Below are positions 44,598 through 53,363 of a stretch of DNA of 64,000 bases, in pieces (the first letter of the stretch is position 1; each line of letters begins with the position of its first letter). A program made the position numbers and the translations under genes. The notes below the pieces were generated by a model. It was not told where the DNA came from and searched no databases. It was given only the letters and a program-made list of their open reading frames with translations. Source of the DNA: Ferrovibrio sp. (lineage in GTDB: Bacteria > Pseudomonadota > Alphaproteobacteria > Ferrovibrionales > Ferrovibrionaceae); assembly GCF_025869515.1 (NCBI RefSeq), contig NZ_JAOZVR010000048.1, positions 1 through 64,000 on the forward strand. The letters are read 5' to 3'.

Positions 44598-45845
44598 ATG
44601 CCCCTTTCTAATCAAAGCATGTCCGTTCCCACCATGGCCTTCGTGGCCTTCCGCGTGCTGCTGCCGTTCGCCTGCGGCTATTTCATGTCCTACCTGTTCC
44701 GCAGCGTGAATGCGGTGATCGCGCCGAACCTGCAGCGCGACCTCGGCATCGGCGCCGCCGATCTCGGCACGCTGACCGCCGCCTACTTCCTCTCCTTCTC
44801 GCTGTTCCAGCTGCCGCTCGGCATCCTGCTCGACCGTTTCGGGCCGCGCCGGGTACAGGCCTGCCTGCTGCTTTCGGCTGCCCTGGGCGCCGTGGTCTTT
44901 GCCGTCGGCAGCGGCCTGAGCCATCTGGTGATCGGCCGGGCGCTGATCGGCTTCGGCGTCGCCGGCGGCCTGATGTCGGCGATGAAGGCCATTGCGCTCT
45001 GGCTGCCGAAGGAACGCTGGGCGCTGGCCAACGGCGTGTTCATGACCGCCGGCGGCCTAGGCGCCCTGGCCGCCACCCTGCCCGTCGAGCTGGTGCTGGA
45101 GCATGCACACTGGACCATGCTGTTCTGGGGGCTGGCGGTGCTGACTGTCATAGCCTCCACCCTGATCTTCTTTGTCGTGCCCGAGCGCGAAGCCGCGGCC
45201 ACCGTTCCCAGCAACCTGGGGACCCAGCTGCGCGAATGCGGCCGCTTTCTGATCGACGCACGCTTCTGGCGTATCGCGCCGGTCTCGATGATGGGCATGG
45301 CCAGCGGCATGTCGATCCAGGGCCTGTGGGCCGGACCTTATCTGCGCGATGTCGGCGGCCTCGACCGCGCCGCCACGGCGCAGGTGCTGTTCATCGTTGC
45401 GGCCGCCCTGACCGCCGGCTTCACACTCACCGGCATCGCCGCCGACCGGCTGCAGCGCCGCGGCTTTCCGTTAAGCCGCACCATGGTCTGGGGCGTCGTG
45501 CTGTATGCCTGCGTGCTGGCCACGCTTGCCAGCGGCTGGACGCCGACCAACCCGCTGCTGTGGATCGCCTTCGGCATCCTGAGCAACACCACGGTGCTGG
45601 CTTACCCGATCCTGAGCGGGCAGTTCGCACCGGAGCAGGCCGGGCGGGTCAATACCCTGCTGAACGGCGTGGTGTTCGGCTTCACCTTTTTCGCCCAGGC
45701 CGGCATGGGCTGGCTGATCGGCCTGTGGCCGTCCGGCGCTAATGGCGACTACCCGCCCGAGGCCTATCAATGGACCTTCGGCCTGGCGCTGGCGCTGCTG
45801 CTGCTCGGGCTGGCCTGGTATCTGGCGCCGCGCCGGAAAGCCTGA
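44598..45845 (+). CDS. MFS transporter
   Basis: Twelve-helix major facilitator of 415 aa. The cytoplasmic loop 2-3 motif reads GILLDRFGPRRVQ and the central loop separates two six-helix halves near residue 200. The SVNAVIAPNL segment after helix 1 and the YPILSGQFAPEQAGRVNT pattern are typical of metabolite/H+ symporters of the nitrate/sugar-phosphate-like MFS groups. Substrate is unknown. ATG 44598 is supported by GAGG and AGAGGA upstream. ATG 44619 is possible. It abuts the convergent ugd gene by 1 nt. Confidence 0.9.
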   Translation: MPLSNQSMSVPTMAFVAFRVLLPFACGYFMSYLFRSVNAVIAPNLQRDLGIGAADLGTLTAAYFLSFSLFQLPLGILLDRFGPRRVQACLLLSAALGAVVFAVGSGLSHLVIGRALIGFGVAGGLMSAMKAIALWLPKERWALANGVFMTAGGLGALAATLPVELVLEHAHWTMLFWGLAVLTVIASTLIFFVVPEREAAATVPSNLGTQLRECGRFLIDARFWRIAPVSMMGMASGMSIQGLWAGPYLRDVGGLDRAATAQVLFIVAAALTAGFTLTGIAADRLQRRGFPLSRTMVWGVVLYACVLATLASGWTPTNPLLWIAFGILSNTTVLAYPILSGQFAPEQAGRVNTLLNGVVFGFTFFAQAGMGWLIGLWPSGANGDYPPEAYQWTFGLALALLLLGLAWYLAPRRKA

Positions 45846-45846
45846 T

Positions 45847-47160
45847 TTAGAGGACTGGCGGGCGCCCGACCGAGTAATAGCGGAAGCCCGCCTGCTTCAT
45901 CTCGGCCGGCTTATAGATGTTGCGCATGTCGACCATCACCGGCTGGCGCAGCAGGGCCTTGAGCCGGTCGAGATCCAGCGCGCGGAACTGGTTCCATTCG
46001 GTGATGATCACCAGGGCATCGGCGCCGGTGGCGGTCTCGTAGCTATCGCCGCACCAGGTGACATCCTTGAGCAGCTTCTTCGCCTCGTGCATGCCTTCGG
46101 GGTCGAAGGCCCGCACCGTGGCACCGGCGGCCTGCAGCGCCGGCACGATCTCCAGGCTGGGGCTGTCGCGCATGTCGTCGGTTTCCGGCTTGAAGGTCAG
46201 GCCCAGCACGGCAATCGTCTTGCCCTTGGCCGAACCGCCCAGGGCAGCGACCACCTTGTCGGCCATATGGCTCTTGCGGCGGTCGTTGACCTCGATCACC
46301 GTCTCGACGATGCGCAGCGGCGCCTCGTACTTACGGCCGGTTGCCGCGAGCGCGTTGGTATCCTTCGGGAAGCACGATCCGCCATAACCCGGACCGGCAT
46401 GCAGGAACTTGCCGCCGATGCGACCGTCCAGGCCGATGCCGCGCGCCACGTCCTGCACGTTCACATTCACCTTTTCGCACAGATCGGCGATCTCGTTGAT
46501 GAAGGTGATCTTGGTCGCCAGGAAAGCATTCGCCGCGTATTTGATCAGCTCCGCCGTTTCCAGCGCGGTGAACAGAATCGGCGTTTCGTTGATGTAGAGC
46601 GGCCGGTACAGCGCCCGCAGCAGCTCCTTTGCCCGGTCGCTGCCGGCGCCGCAGACCACGCGGTCGGGCCGCATGAAATCCTCGATGGCCGCACCTTCGC
46701 GCAGGAATTCCGGATTGGAGGCAACCTCGAATTCGGCATCGGGCCGGGTTTCGCGGATGATGCGCTCGACCTCGCGGCCGGTGCCGACCGGCACCGTCGA
46801 CTTGGTCACCACCAGGGTATAATGCGTCATCGCCTCGGCGATTTCCCTGGCGGCGGCATAGACAAAGGACAGGTCAGCCTCACCATCGCCGCGCCGCGAC
46901 GGTGTGCCGACCGCGATGAAGACCGCATCGGCATTGCCGACCGCTGCCTTGATATCCTGGGTGAAGGACAGCCGGCCGGCCTTGACGTTGCGCGCCACCA
47001 GGTCTTCCAGTCCGGGCTCGAAGATCGGGCTTTCGCCGCGCAGCAGGCTGTTGATGCGGTCGGGGTTCTTATCGACGCAGACGACGCTGTGGCCGAATTC
47101 GGAGAAACAGGTCCCTGACACCAGGCCAACATAACCGGTGCCGATCATGGCTACGCGCAT
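45847..47160 (-). CDS. ugd: UDP-glucose 6-dehydrogenase
   Basis: Oxidises UDP-glucose to UDP-glucuronate with two NAD, 437 aa in the cytosol. The N-terminal Rossmann motif MIGTGYVGLV, the catalytic Cys263 in GGSCFPKD, Lys and Asn in KYAANAFLATKI, and the C-terminal FKPETDDMRDSPS are all present. The gene lies just downstream of galU, whose product supplies the substrate, and the two probably serve exopolysaccharide or lipopolysaccharide synthesis. No polysaccharide polymerase cluster is attached. Confidence 0.97.
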   Translation of the reverse strand: MRVAMIGTGYVGLVSGTCFSEFGHSVVCVDKNPDRINSLLRGESPIFEPGLEDLVARNVKAGRLSFTQDIKAAVGNADAVFIAVGTPSRRGDGEADLSFVYAAAREIAEAMTHYTLVVTKSTVPVGTGREVERIIRETRPDAEFEVASNPEFLREGAAIEDFMRPDRVVCGAGSDRAKELLRALYRPLYINETPILFTALETAELIKYAANAFLATKITFINEIADLCEKVNVNVQDVARGIGLDGRIGGKFLHAGPGYGGSCFPKDTNALAATGRKYEAPLRIVETVIEVNDRRKSHMADKVVAALGGSAKGKTIAVLGLTFKPETDDMRDSPSLEIVPALQAAGATVRAFDPEGMHEAKKLLKDVTWCGDSYETATGADALVIITEWNQFRALDLDRLKALLRQPVMVDMRNIYKPAEMKQAGFRYYSVGRPPVL

Positions 47161-47192
47161 TCTCTACCCCCCGGCACTCCGGCCGTCCTGAA

Positions 47193-48071
47193 CTAAAGCG
47201 TCTTGTGAATTTCGCGCACGATCTCGGCCGCATCCTTGCGCATTTCCGGCCGGTCGAGCGCGAAGGCAATATTGGCATGCAGGAAACCGATCTTGTCGCC
47301 GCAGTCATAGCGTGTGCCGCTGAAACGCAGGCCATGGAACGGTACCTCGCCGATCATGCGGGCCAGCGCGTCGGTCAGCTGGATTTCGCCGCCGGCGCCG
47401 CGCTGCACCTTGTCGAGATGATCGAACACCGAGGGCTGCACGATATAGCGGCCGATCACGGCGGTGCGGCTGGGTGCCTTGTCGGGGCTCGGCTTTTCCA
47501 CCAGGCCCTTCACTTCCACAAGCGTATCGGCATCCTTGCCCGGCTGCACGATGCCGTAGCGCTTGGTATGCTCATGCGGCACATCCATGGCGGCGATCAG
47601 GTTGCCGCCGACCTTGTTATAGGCCTCGACCATTTCAGCCAGGCACCCCTTCTCCGACAGGATCAGGTCGTCGGCCAGCAACACAGCAAACGGCTCGTCG
47701 CCGATCAGCGACTTGGCGCATCGCACGGCATGACCCAGCCCCAGCGGCTCCATCTGGCGGGTGTAGGACACCGCGCCGGCCTTGGGCATCCAGCTGTTGA
47801 TCAGATCGAGCATGTCCTGCTTGTCGCGCTCGCGCAGCACGTCCTCCAGCTCGTAGGAGCGGTCGAAGTGGTCTTCGATCGCCTGCTTGCCGCGGCCGGT
47901 GACGAAAACGAATTCCTCGATGCCGGCGGCCTGCGCCTCTTCCACGGCATACTGGATCAGCGGCTTGTCGACGACCGGCAGCATTTCCTTCGGCATCGCC
48001 TTGGTGGCGGGCAGGAAGCGGGTGCCGAGGCCACCGACGGGGAACACGGCTTTGCGGATCGGACGGATCAT
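47193..48071 (-). CDS. galU: UTP-glucose-1-phosphate uridylyltransferase
   Basis: Makes UDP-glucose from UTP and glucose-1-phosphate, 292 aa. The nucleotide-binding signature GLGTRFLPATKAMPKEM is at residues 13-29, followed by VDKPLIQYAVEEA, LLADD near 125 and the C-terminal sugar-binding GTRYDCGDK. ATG 48071 is chosen by homology (MIRPIRKAVFPV). The open frame extends far upstream without support. It lies 32 nt upstream of ugd on the same strand. The region to its right (48072-48334) has no gene. Confidence 0.97.
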   Translation of the reverse strand: MIRPIRKAVFPVGGLGTRFLPATKAMPKEMLPVVDKPLIQYAVEEAQAAGIEEFVFVTGRGKQAIEDHFDRSYELEDVLRERDKQDMLDLINSWMPKAGAVSYTRQMEPLGLGHAVRCAKSLIGDEPFAVLLADDLILSEKGCLAEMVEAYNKVGGNLIAAMDVPHEHTKRYGIVQPGKDADTLVEVKGLVEKPSPDKAPSRTAVIGRYIVQPSVFDHLDKVQRGAGGEIQLTDALARMIGEVPFHGLRFSGTRYDCGDKIGFLHANIAFALDRPEMRKDAAEIVREIHKTL

Positions 48072-48334
48072 GCGGCAGGGACTTTCTTGTTGTTGGGCGA
48101 TGGGCGATTCGGGCCCGGGCCACTTCGCGGTTTTACGCTGCCGCCCCTGTCTCTTGCAACTGGGGCAACCCTGCCCGGCCTGCCTTTCATGGCCCGGTAA
48201 TGGGGCGAAAATACGACCCCCGCCGCCCCCTGGGCCGGTTCGGAAACCGCCTGCGGCCGGGCAAGCTTTCCCTGCCCGGTACAGCACCTTATCATGGCCC
48301 CCGACTTGTTAAAAAACACCCCCGGGAGACGCCC

Positions 48335-49144
48335 GTGTCCGCCGCAGCCGATCTCAAAACCGCCGATGCCGCCCCTGTCCTGCTCACCCAGCCCGAGGCC
48401 GGCATTGTCCGCCTGACCCTGAACCGGCCCAGGGCCTATAACAGCCTTTCCACCGGGATGATGGCTGCCCTGCAGGCCGAGCTGGATGCAGTGAAGGCCG
48501 ACCGCAATGTCAAAGCGGTGATCATTGCCGCCAACGGTCCCGGCTTCTGCGCCGGCCATGACCTGAAGGAAGTGCGGGCCAATCCGGGCCGCCCGCAGTA
48601 CGAGGCGCTGTTCCGCCAGTGCTCGATGCTGATGCAGTCCATCGTCGCCCTGCCCCAGCCGGTGATCGCCCAGGTACATGGCGTGGCCTCGGCCGCCGGC
48701 TGCCAGCTGGTGGCGAGCTGCGACTTGGCGGTGGCGGCCGAAACTGCCCGCTTCGCCACCCCGGGGGTCAATATCGGCCTGTTCTGCTCGACCCCGATGG
48801 TGGCGCTGTCGCGCAACGTATCGCGCAAGCATGCGATGGAAATGCTGCTGACCGGCGACCTGCTGCCGGCCGGTCGTGCCGCCGAGATCGGCCTGGTCAA
48901 CCGTGTGGTGCCCGAGGGCGCCCTGGCTGAAACCGCCCTGGTGCTGGCCAGACAGATCGCGGCCAAATCGCCGCTGACCGTGAAGATCGGCAAGGAGGCC
49001 TTCTACCGCCAGCTCGATATGCCGCTGGCGCAGGCTTACGACTATGCCAGCCGGGTGATGACGGAAAACATGCTGGCCCGCGATGCAGAGGAAGGCATCG
49101 ACGCCTTTATCGAAAAACGCGAACCCCGGTGGGAAGGTCGCTGA
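48335..49144 (+). CDS. Enoyl-CoA hydratase/isomerase (crotonase) family protein
   Basis: Crotonase-fold protein of 269 aa from a GTG 5 nt after GGGAGA. Oxyanion-hole segments are GPGFCAGHDLKEV near residue 70 and ASAAGCQLVASCDL near 120, and the acidic position after GVNIGLFCS carries no obvious Glu pair of classical hydratases. The sequence is closest in style to the ECHDC3-like subgroup, where the reaction is unsettled. The downstream CoA-binding protein starts 2 nt after the stop, and MetY follows, so the three may be coexpressed. Confidence 0.88.
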   Translation: MSAAADLKTADAAPVLLTQPEAGIVRLTLNRPRAYNSLSTGMMAALQAELDAVKADRNVKAVIIAANGPGFCAGHDLKEVRANPGRPQYEALFRQCSMLMQSIVALPQPVIAQVHGVASAAGCQLVASCDLAVAAETARFATPGVNIGLFCSTPMVALSRNVSRKHAMEMLLTGDLLPAGRAAEIGLVNRVVPEGALAETALVLARQIAAKSPLTVKIGKEAFYRQLDMPLAQAYDYASRVMTENMLARDAEEGIDAFIEKREPRWEGR

Positions 49145-49146
49145 CC

Positions 49147-49650
49147 ATGAGTGCCGTTTTGGAAAAAATCGATCACGACGCTTACGACGACGACTACATC
49201 CGCGGCATCCTGCGGCAGGTGAATGTCATCGCCATGGTGGGCGCCAGTTCCAACTGGAACCGTCCGTCGTATTTCGCGATGAAATACCTGCAGCAGAAGG
49301 GCTACCGCGTCATCCCGGTGAATCCCAAGGATGCCGGCACGGAAATCCTCGGCGAAAAGGTCTACGCCGCGCTGTCGGAGATTCCGGTGAAGGTCGACAT
49401 GGTCGACTGCTTCCGCAATTCCGATGCCATCCCGCCGATTGCCGACGAGGCGATCAAAATCGGCGCGAAGATGCTATGGCTGCAGCTCGGCGTGCGCCAT
49501 GACGAGGCCGCGAAAAAGGCCGAGGCCGCCGGGCTGAAGGTGGTGATGAATCGCTGCCCCAAGATCGAATACGGCCGCCTCAGCCAGGAGATCGGCTGGA
49601 TGGGCGTGAACACCCGCGTCATCAATTCCAAGCGCAATCGCAGGATTTAA
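49147..49650 (+). CDS. CoA-binding domain protein
   Basis: Stand-alone Rossmann-type CoA-binding protein of 167 aa, similar to the CoA-binding domain of succinyl-CoA synthetase alpha. It shows IAMVGASSNWNRPSYFAMKYL near residue 30, GYRVIPVNPK, and the LQLGVRHDEAA helix region near 115, ending in the conserved NRCPKIEY. The function of the family (YccU-like) is not known. It lies between the crotonase and metY, with 4 nt to metY, so it is probably in the same transcript. Confidence 0.9.
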   Translation: MSAVLEKIDHDAYDDDYIRGILRQVNVIAMVGASSNWNRPSYFAMKYLQQKGYRVIPVNPKDAGTEILGEKVYAALSEIPVKVDMVDCFRNSDAIPPIADEAIKIGAKMLWLQLGVRHDEAAKKAEAAGLKVVMNRCPKIEYGRLSQEIGWMGVNTRVINSKRNRRI

Positions 49651-49654
49651 GCGT

Positions 49655-50995
49655 ATGGCTGACACGAACAAAGCTGCTGCGGAATCAGGAACGCCTCCTG
49701 GCCGCGCGGCGGACAACACCTCGCCCTACGGGTTCGATACCCTGCAGGTGCATGCCGGCACCGCGCCCGATCCGGTGACCGGCGCGCGCTCGACACCGAT
49801 CTACCAGACCACGGCCTTTGTCTTCGAGGATGCCGACCAGGCCGCCTCGCTGTTCAACCTGCAGAGCTTCGGCAACATCTACACCCGCCTGACCAACCCG
49901 ACGACCGCCGTACTGGAGCAGAAAGTCGCCGCGCTGGAAAACGGCCGCGCCGCCACGGCAGTGGCGACCGGCCATGCCTCGCAGCTGGTCGCCTTCCACA
50001 TGCTGATGAGCCCGGGCGATCATATCGTGGCCTCCAGCAAACTCTACGGCGGCTCGATCACCCAGCTCGGCGTCAGTTTCCAGCGCTTCGACTGGCATAC
50101 CACCTTTGTCGACCCGGACGACCTTGCCGGTTTCGAAAAAGCCATCACACCGAAGACCAGGGCGATCTATGCCGAAAGCCTGTCCAATCCGGGCGGTGTG
50201 ATTGCCGATATCGCGGCCCTGGCCGGGATTGCCCATCGTAACGGCATTCCGCTGATCATCGACAACACCATGGCCTCGCCATATCTCTGCCGCCCGATCG
50301 AGCATGGCGCCGACATCGTGCTGCATTCGGCCACCAAGTTCCTCGGCGGTCATGGCAATTCCATGGGCGGCGTGATCGTCGATTCCGGCAAGTTCGACTG
50401 GGGCCAGAACGACAAATTCCCGCATCTCTCCAAGCCTTCGCCGGCCTATCACGGCCTCACCTTCTGGGAGACCTTCGGCGACATGGCCTTCGCCGTCGCC
50501 TGCCGCGTGATCTCTTTACGCGATCTCGGCCCCGCGATCTCGCCCTTCAATGCCTTCATGATCCTGACCGGCATGGAAACGCTGAGCCTGCGCATGCGCA
50601 AGCATTGCGACAATGCGCTGGCGGTGGCGGAATTCCTGTCGAAGCATCCCCGCGTGGCCTGGGTGAACTATGCTGGCCTGCCGGGCGACAAGCATCACAA
50701 GCTGGCGCAGCGCTACCTGCCCAAAGGCGCCGGCTCGGTCTTCACCTTCGGCCTGAAGGGCGGCTATGAAGCCGGACTGAAATTCGTCGACACCGTGCAG
50801 ATCTTCTCGCATCTGGCCAATGTGGGCGACACGCGCAGCCTGGTGATCCATCCGGCCTCGACCACCCATCGCCAGCTCAGCCCTGAGCAGCGCACGGCGG
50901 CCGGCTCCGGCGACGATGTGATCCGGCTATCGATCGGCATCGAGGATGTCGCCGACCTGATCAAGGACCTCGATCGGGCCCTGAACGCAGTCTGA
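49655..50995 (+). CDS. metY: O-acetylhomoserine sulfhydrylase/aminocarboxypropyltransferase
   Basis: PLP enzyme of the Cys/Met metabolism family that makes homocysteine from O-acetylhomoserine and sulfide, 446 aa. The cofactor lysine is Lys228 in HSATKFLGGHGNS. The substrate-binding YTRLTNPT near residue 75, DNTMASPYLCRP near 210 and the C-terminal HPASTTHRQL are diagnostic. It uses homoserine from the hom product. The gene follows the CoA-binding protein by 4 nt. There is no space for a SAM riboswitch directly before it. Convergent with the MFS gene, abutting with no gap. Confidence 0.95.
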   Translation: MADTNKAAAESGTPPGRAADNTSPYGFDTLQVHAGTAPDPVTGARSTPIYQTTAFVFEDADQAASLFNLQSFGNIYTRLTNPTTAVLEQKVAALENGRAATAVATGHASQLVAFHMLMSPGDHIVASSKLYGGSITQLGVSFQRFDWHTTFVDPDDLAGFEKAITPKTRAIYAESLSNPGGVIADIAALAGIAHRNGIPLIIDNTMASPYLCRPIEHGADIVLHSATKFLGGHGNSMGGVIVDSGKFDWGQNDKFPHLSKPSPAYHGLTFWETFGDMAFAVACRVISLRDLGPAISPFNAFMILTGMETLSLRMRKHCDNALAVAEFLSKHPRVAWVNYAGLPGDKHHKLAQRYLPKGAGSVFTFGLKGGYEAGLKFVDTVQIFSHLANVGDTRSLVIHPASTTHRQLSPEQRTAAGSGDDVIRLSIGIEDVADLIKDLDRALNAV

Positions 50996-52207
50996 TTACT
51001 CGGCCGCTGCCGGCATGGTTGCCTGCTGTGCAGCGGCAGCTTTCTCGCGCGGCAGCAGCAGCGCGAAGATGCCAGCGCCCGCGGCCGCCACCGCCAGCAG
51101 GATGAACAGCATGTCGAGCGTGCCGGTGACGCGGTAGATCACCGGGATCACCGCGACGCCGAGCGAGGAGACGCCGAGCGTCAGCACGAACTTGGCGCCG
51201 AAGGCACGGCCGCGCCATTGCGGCGGGGTATATTTCGCCAGCAGCGAATTCTCCGCCGCCTGCCCCGCCACATTGAGGCTGACCATCAGCGCCGCCACCG
51301 GCACCAGCGCCGGATGGATCAGCAGCATGGCAATGACAATCACCGGGATCTGCAGCCACTGCACGGTGGCATAAACGCTGCGCAGATTGTAGCGGTCGGC
51401 CAGTTCGCCGCCGACCAGCTGCGACAGCGCCGAGGCCGTATAGACCAGCGTGACCATGCCGCCGATGCCCAGCATGCTGTCGTTGAACAGGCCGGACAGC
51501 CGCGTGTCGAACACCTTGGGCAGAGCAAAAGCGGTCGCCTGGAAAATCAGCCCGGTGCACAGCATGGTGGCCGACATGACCCAGAAGACGCGCCAGATGT
51601 CGCTCTTGCCCGGCGCTGGCGTCGGCACGGCATCTTCGCCGCGATCCAGCAGCAGCCCGGACTGCCGAGCCCAGACGAAGGCGGCGCCGGTGATCAGGCA
51701 GAGGATGCCCGGGATAATGAAAGCGGCACGCCAGCCATAGAGATCGGCGAGGAAGCCGGCGACAAGCGCCGCCGCCGCCGTGCCGACCGAGCCGAACACG
51801 CCGTTGATGCCGAGCGCGCGGCCGCGATTGACGGCATTGCGCACCAGCCAGGGAATCCCGACCGGATGATAGATCGCGGCGAACAGCCCGATGCCGGCTA
51901 GCCCCAGGCCGATGGTGAGCGGGGTATCGGCCAGGCCGGTGAGGATCGAGCAGGCGCCGACGCCGAGGAAGAACAGCGCCATCATGCCGGACGCGCTCCA
52001 CTTGTCGCCCAGCCAGCCGGCCGGCAGCGCGGCGGCGCCGAACAGCACGCTCATCGGAATCGACAGCGCGAACAGCGTGTCGTAGCCCAGCCCCCATTCG
52101 CGCTCGAGCACCAGCACCACGGTGGCATAAAGCAGCGTGAACAGATGGGAATAGGTATGGGCGAGACTGGAAAACACCAGCGTCAGAAAACCGGCAAACC
52201 GCGACAT
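50996..52207 (-). CDS. MFS transporter (Fsr-like)
   Basis: Twelve-helix major facilitator of 403 aa. AALPAGWLGDKWSAS is the loop 2-3 motif and IGLFAAIYHPVGIPWLV in helix 4 resembles the fosmidomycin-resistance-like (Fsr) group of MFS exporters. The central loop carries LLLDRGEDAVPTP near 200. The N-terminal half starts with SSLAHTYSHLFTLLYA. Substrate is unknown. Resistance is only one possible role. It is convergent with metY and downstream of msrA on the same strand. Confidence 0.9.
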   Translation of the reverse strand: MSRFAGFLTLVFSSLAHTYSHLFTLLYATVVLVLEREWGLGYDTLFALSIPMSVLFGAAALPAGWLGDKWSASGMMALFFLGVGACSILTGLADTPLTIGLGLAGIGLFAAIYHPVGIPWLVRNAVNRGRALGINGVFGSVGTAAAALVAGFLADLYGWRAAFIIPGILCLITGAAFVWARQSGLLLDRGEDAVPTPAPGKSDIWRVFWVMSATMLCTGLIFQATAFALPKVFDTRLSGLFNDSMLGIGGMVTLVYTASALSQLVGGELADRYNLRSVYATVQWLQIPVIVIAMLLIHPALVPVAALMVSLNVAGQAAENSLLAKYTPPQWRGRAFGAKFVLTLGVSSLGVAVIPVIYRVTGTLDMLFILLAVAAAGAGIFALLLPREKAAAAQQATMPAAAE

Positions 52208-52282
52208 CGGGAGACTCCTGGGGAGGCCTGAAAGCCTACTCCCCGGATCGCGTCAGGCAAGCCCGAAAATGTACCGCGACAA

Positions 52283-52972
52283 TCAGGATCCGGCCTTCAC
52301 CAGCACCGGCTTCTCGCGATAGGCCGCCGGGAAGAACTTCTTCAGCTCGCCGATCTTGGGCAGGTCGTTGAGGGCGATATAGGGCTGGGTCGGATGCAGG
52401 GTCATGTAGTCCTGGTGATAGGCCTCGGCCGGGTAGAAAGCCCTGTCGGTCTCGATGGTCGTCACCACGGGCCGGGAATAGGCCTTGGCCTGGTTCAGCT
52501 GGGCGATATAGGCCCGGGCCACGCCAGCCTGCTCTGCATCGACCGGGAAGATGGCCGAACGATACTGCGGCCCGACATCGGGGCCCTGGCGATTCAGCTG
52601 GGTCGGGTTATGGGCGACCGAGAAATAGATCTGCAGCAGCCCGCCGTAGCTGATCTTGCGCGGATCGTAGGTGATCTCCACCGCTTCGGCATGGGGCGTG
52701 GCGCCGCTGCTGACCTTCTTGTAGTCGGCCGAGGCCTTGTCGCCGCCGGCATAGCCGGAAACAGCATTGATGACGCCCTCGGTATGCTGGAACACGCCCT
52801 GCACGCCCCAGAAGCAGCCGCCGGCGAAAACGGCCACCGCAGACGGCGCGTCCTGCGCGGCTACATCCATCGCCGGCGCCGGGATCGCGCGGCCGGCCTC
52901 GAAGGCAGACGCCGGCCCGGCGGCAAACAGCATCAGGGTGGCAAGAGCGGCGGCGATTTTCAGGCGGGACAT
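52283..52972 (-). CDS. msrA: Exported peptide methionine sulfoxide reductase A
   Basis: Reduces methionine-S-sulfoxide, 229 aa. The catalytic Cys53 is in GGCFWGVQ, followed by GYAGG, the HAEAVEI strand and QYRSAIF, all diagnostic of MsrA. The protein begins with a signal peptide (MSRLKIAAALATLM, cut near ASA), so it should act in the periplasm, unlike cytosolic MsrA. ATG 52972 is supported by the signal peptide. The longer frame covers the cutA gene. cutA ends 64 nt upstream. Confidence 0.94.
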   Translation of the reverse strand: MSRLKIAAALATLMLFAAGPASAFEAGRAIPAPAMDVAAQDAPSAVAVFAGGCFWGVQGVFQHTEGVINAVSGYAGGDKASADYKKVSSGATPHAEAVEITYDPRKISYGGLLQIYFSVAHNPTQLNRQGPDVGPQYRSAIFPVDAEQAGVARAYIAQLNQAKAYSRPVVTTIETDRAFYPAEAYHQDYMTLHPTQPYIALNDLPKIGELKKFFPAAYREKPVLVKAGS

Positions 52973-53036
52973 GGCAGGCTCCAATGCACAGGCTTGTCTG
53001 CTATGTAGTCTGCGCCCATGCCGGAGAAAAGCCGGA

Positions 53037-53363
53037 TCACGATCTTGTGGTCTCGCCCAGCAGCCAGGCGATGTAGTCCGCGTTGCCGCCCGGCCCCACG
53101 CTGAGCGGCAGTACGCAGGGCACACTATAGCTATGGACGGCTTTCACGGCCGCCGTTGCCGCTTCGACCAGATCCGGGCGGGTCTTGAGGATCAGCACGG
53201 CCTCCTCGCCCTTCTCCAGTTTGCCCTGCCACCAATACAGGGACCGCATGCCCGGGATGATATTGGCGCAGGCGGCGAGCCGCTGGCCCACCACGGCCTC
53301 GGCAATCGCCTCGGCTTCGACGACGCTTGCGGCCGTGCAGTAGAGCAGGACGATCTCAGTCAT
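53037..53363 (-). CDS. cutA: Divalent cation tolerance protein CutA
   Basis: Small trimeric ferredoxin-like protein of 108 aa. It has LLYCTAASVVEAEAIAEAVV, LAACANIIPGMRSLYWW near residue 31-47, KTRPDLVEA, and the C-terminal SYSVPCVLPLSV and YIAWL, all family landmarks. CutA is linked to copper tolerance and binds divalent metals, but its true role is debated. The ATG overlaps the 3' end of ctaA by 8 nt, so translation is probably coupled. Confidence 0.95.
   Translation of the reverse strand: MTEIVLLYCTAASVVEAEAIAEAVVGQRLAACANIIPGMRSLYWWQGKLEKGEEAVLILKTRPDLVEAATAAVKAVHSYSVPCVLPLSVGPGGNADYIAWLLGETTRS

Noticed and set aside
48072-48334. Possible gene continuing galU or the crotonase gene upstream
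   Set aside because: Open frames exist on both strands but show proline- and glycine-rich composition. The homologous starts are at 48071 and 48335.
49630-49660. SAM riboswitch ahead of metY
   Set aside because: Only 4 nt separate the upstream gene from metY, leaving no space for an aptamer.
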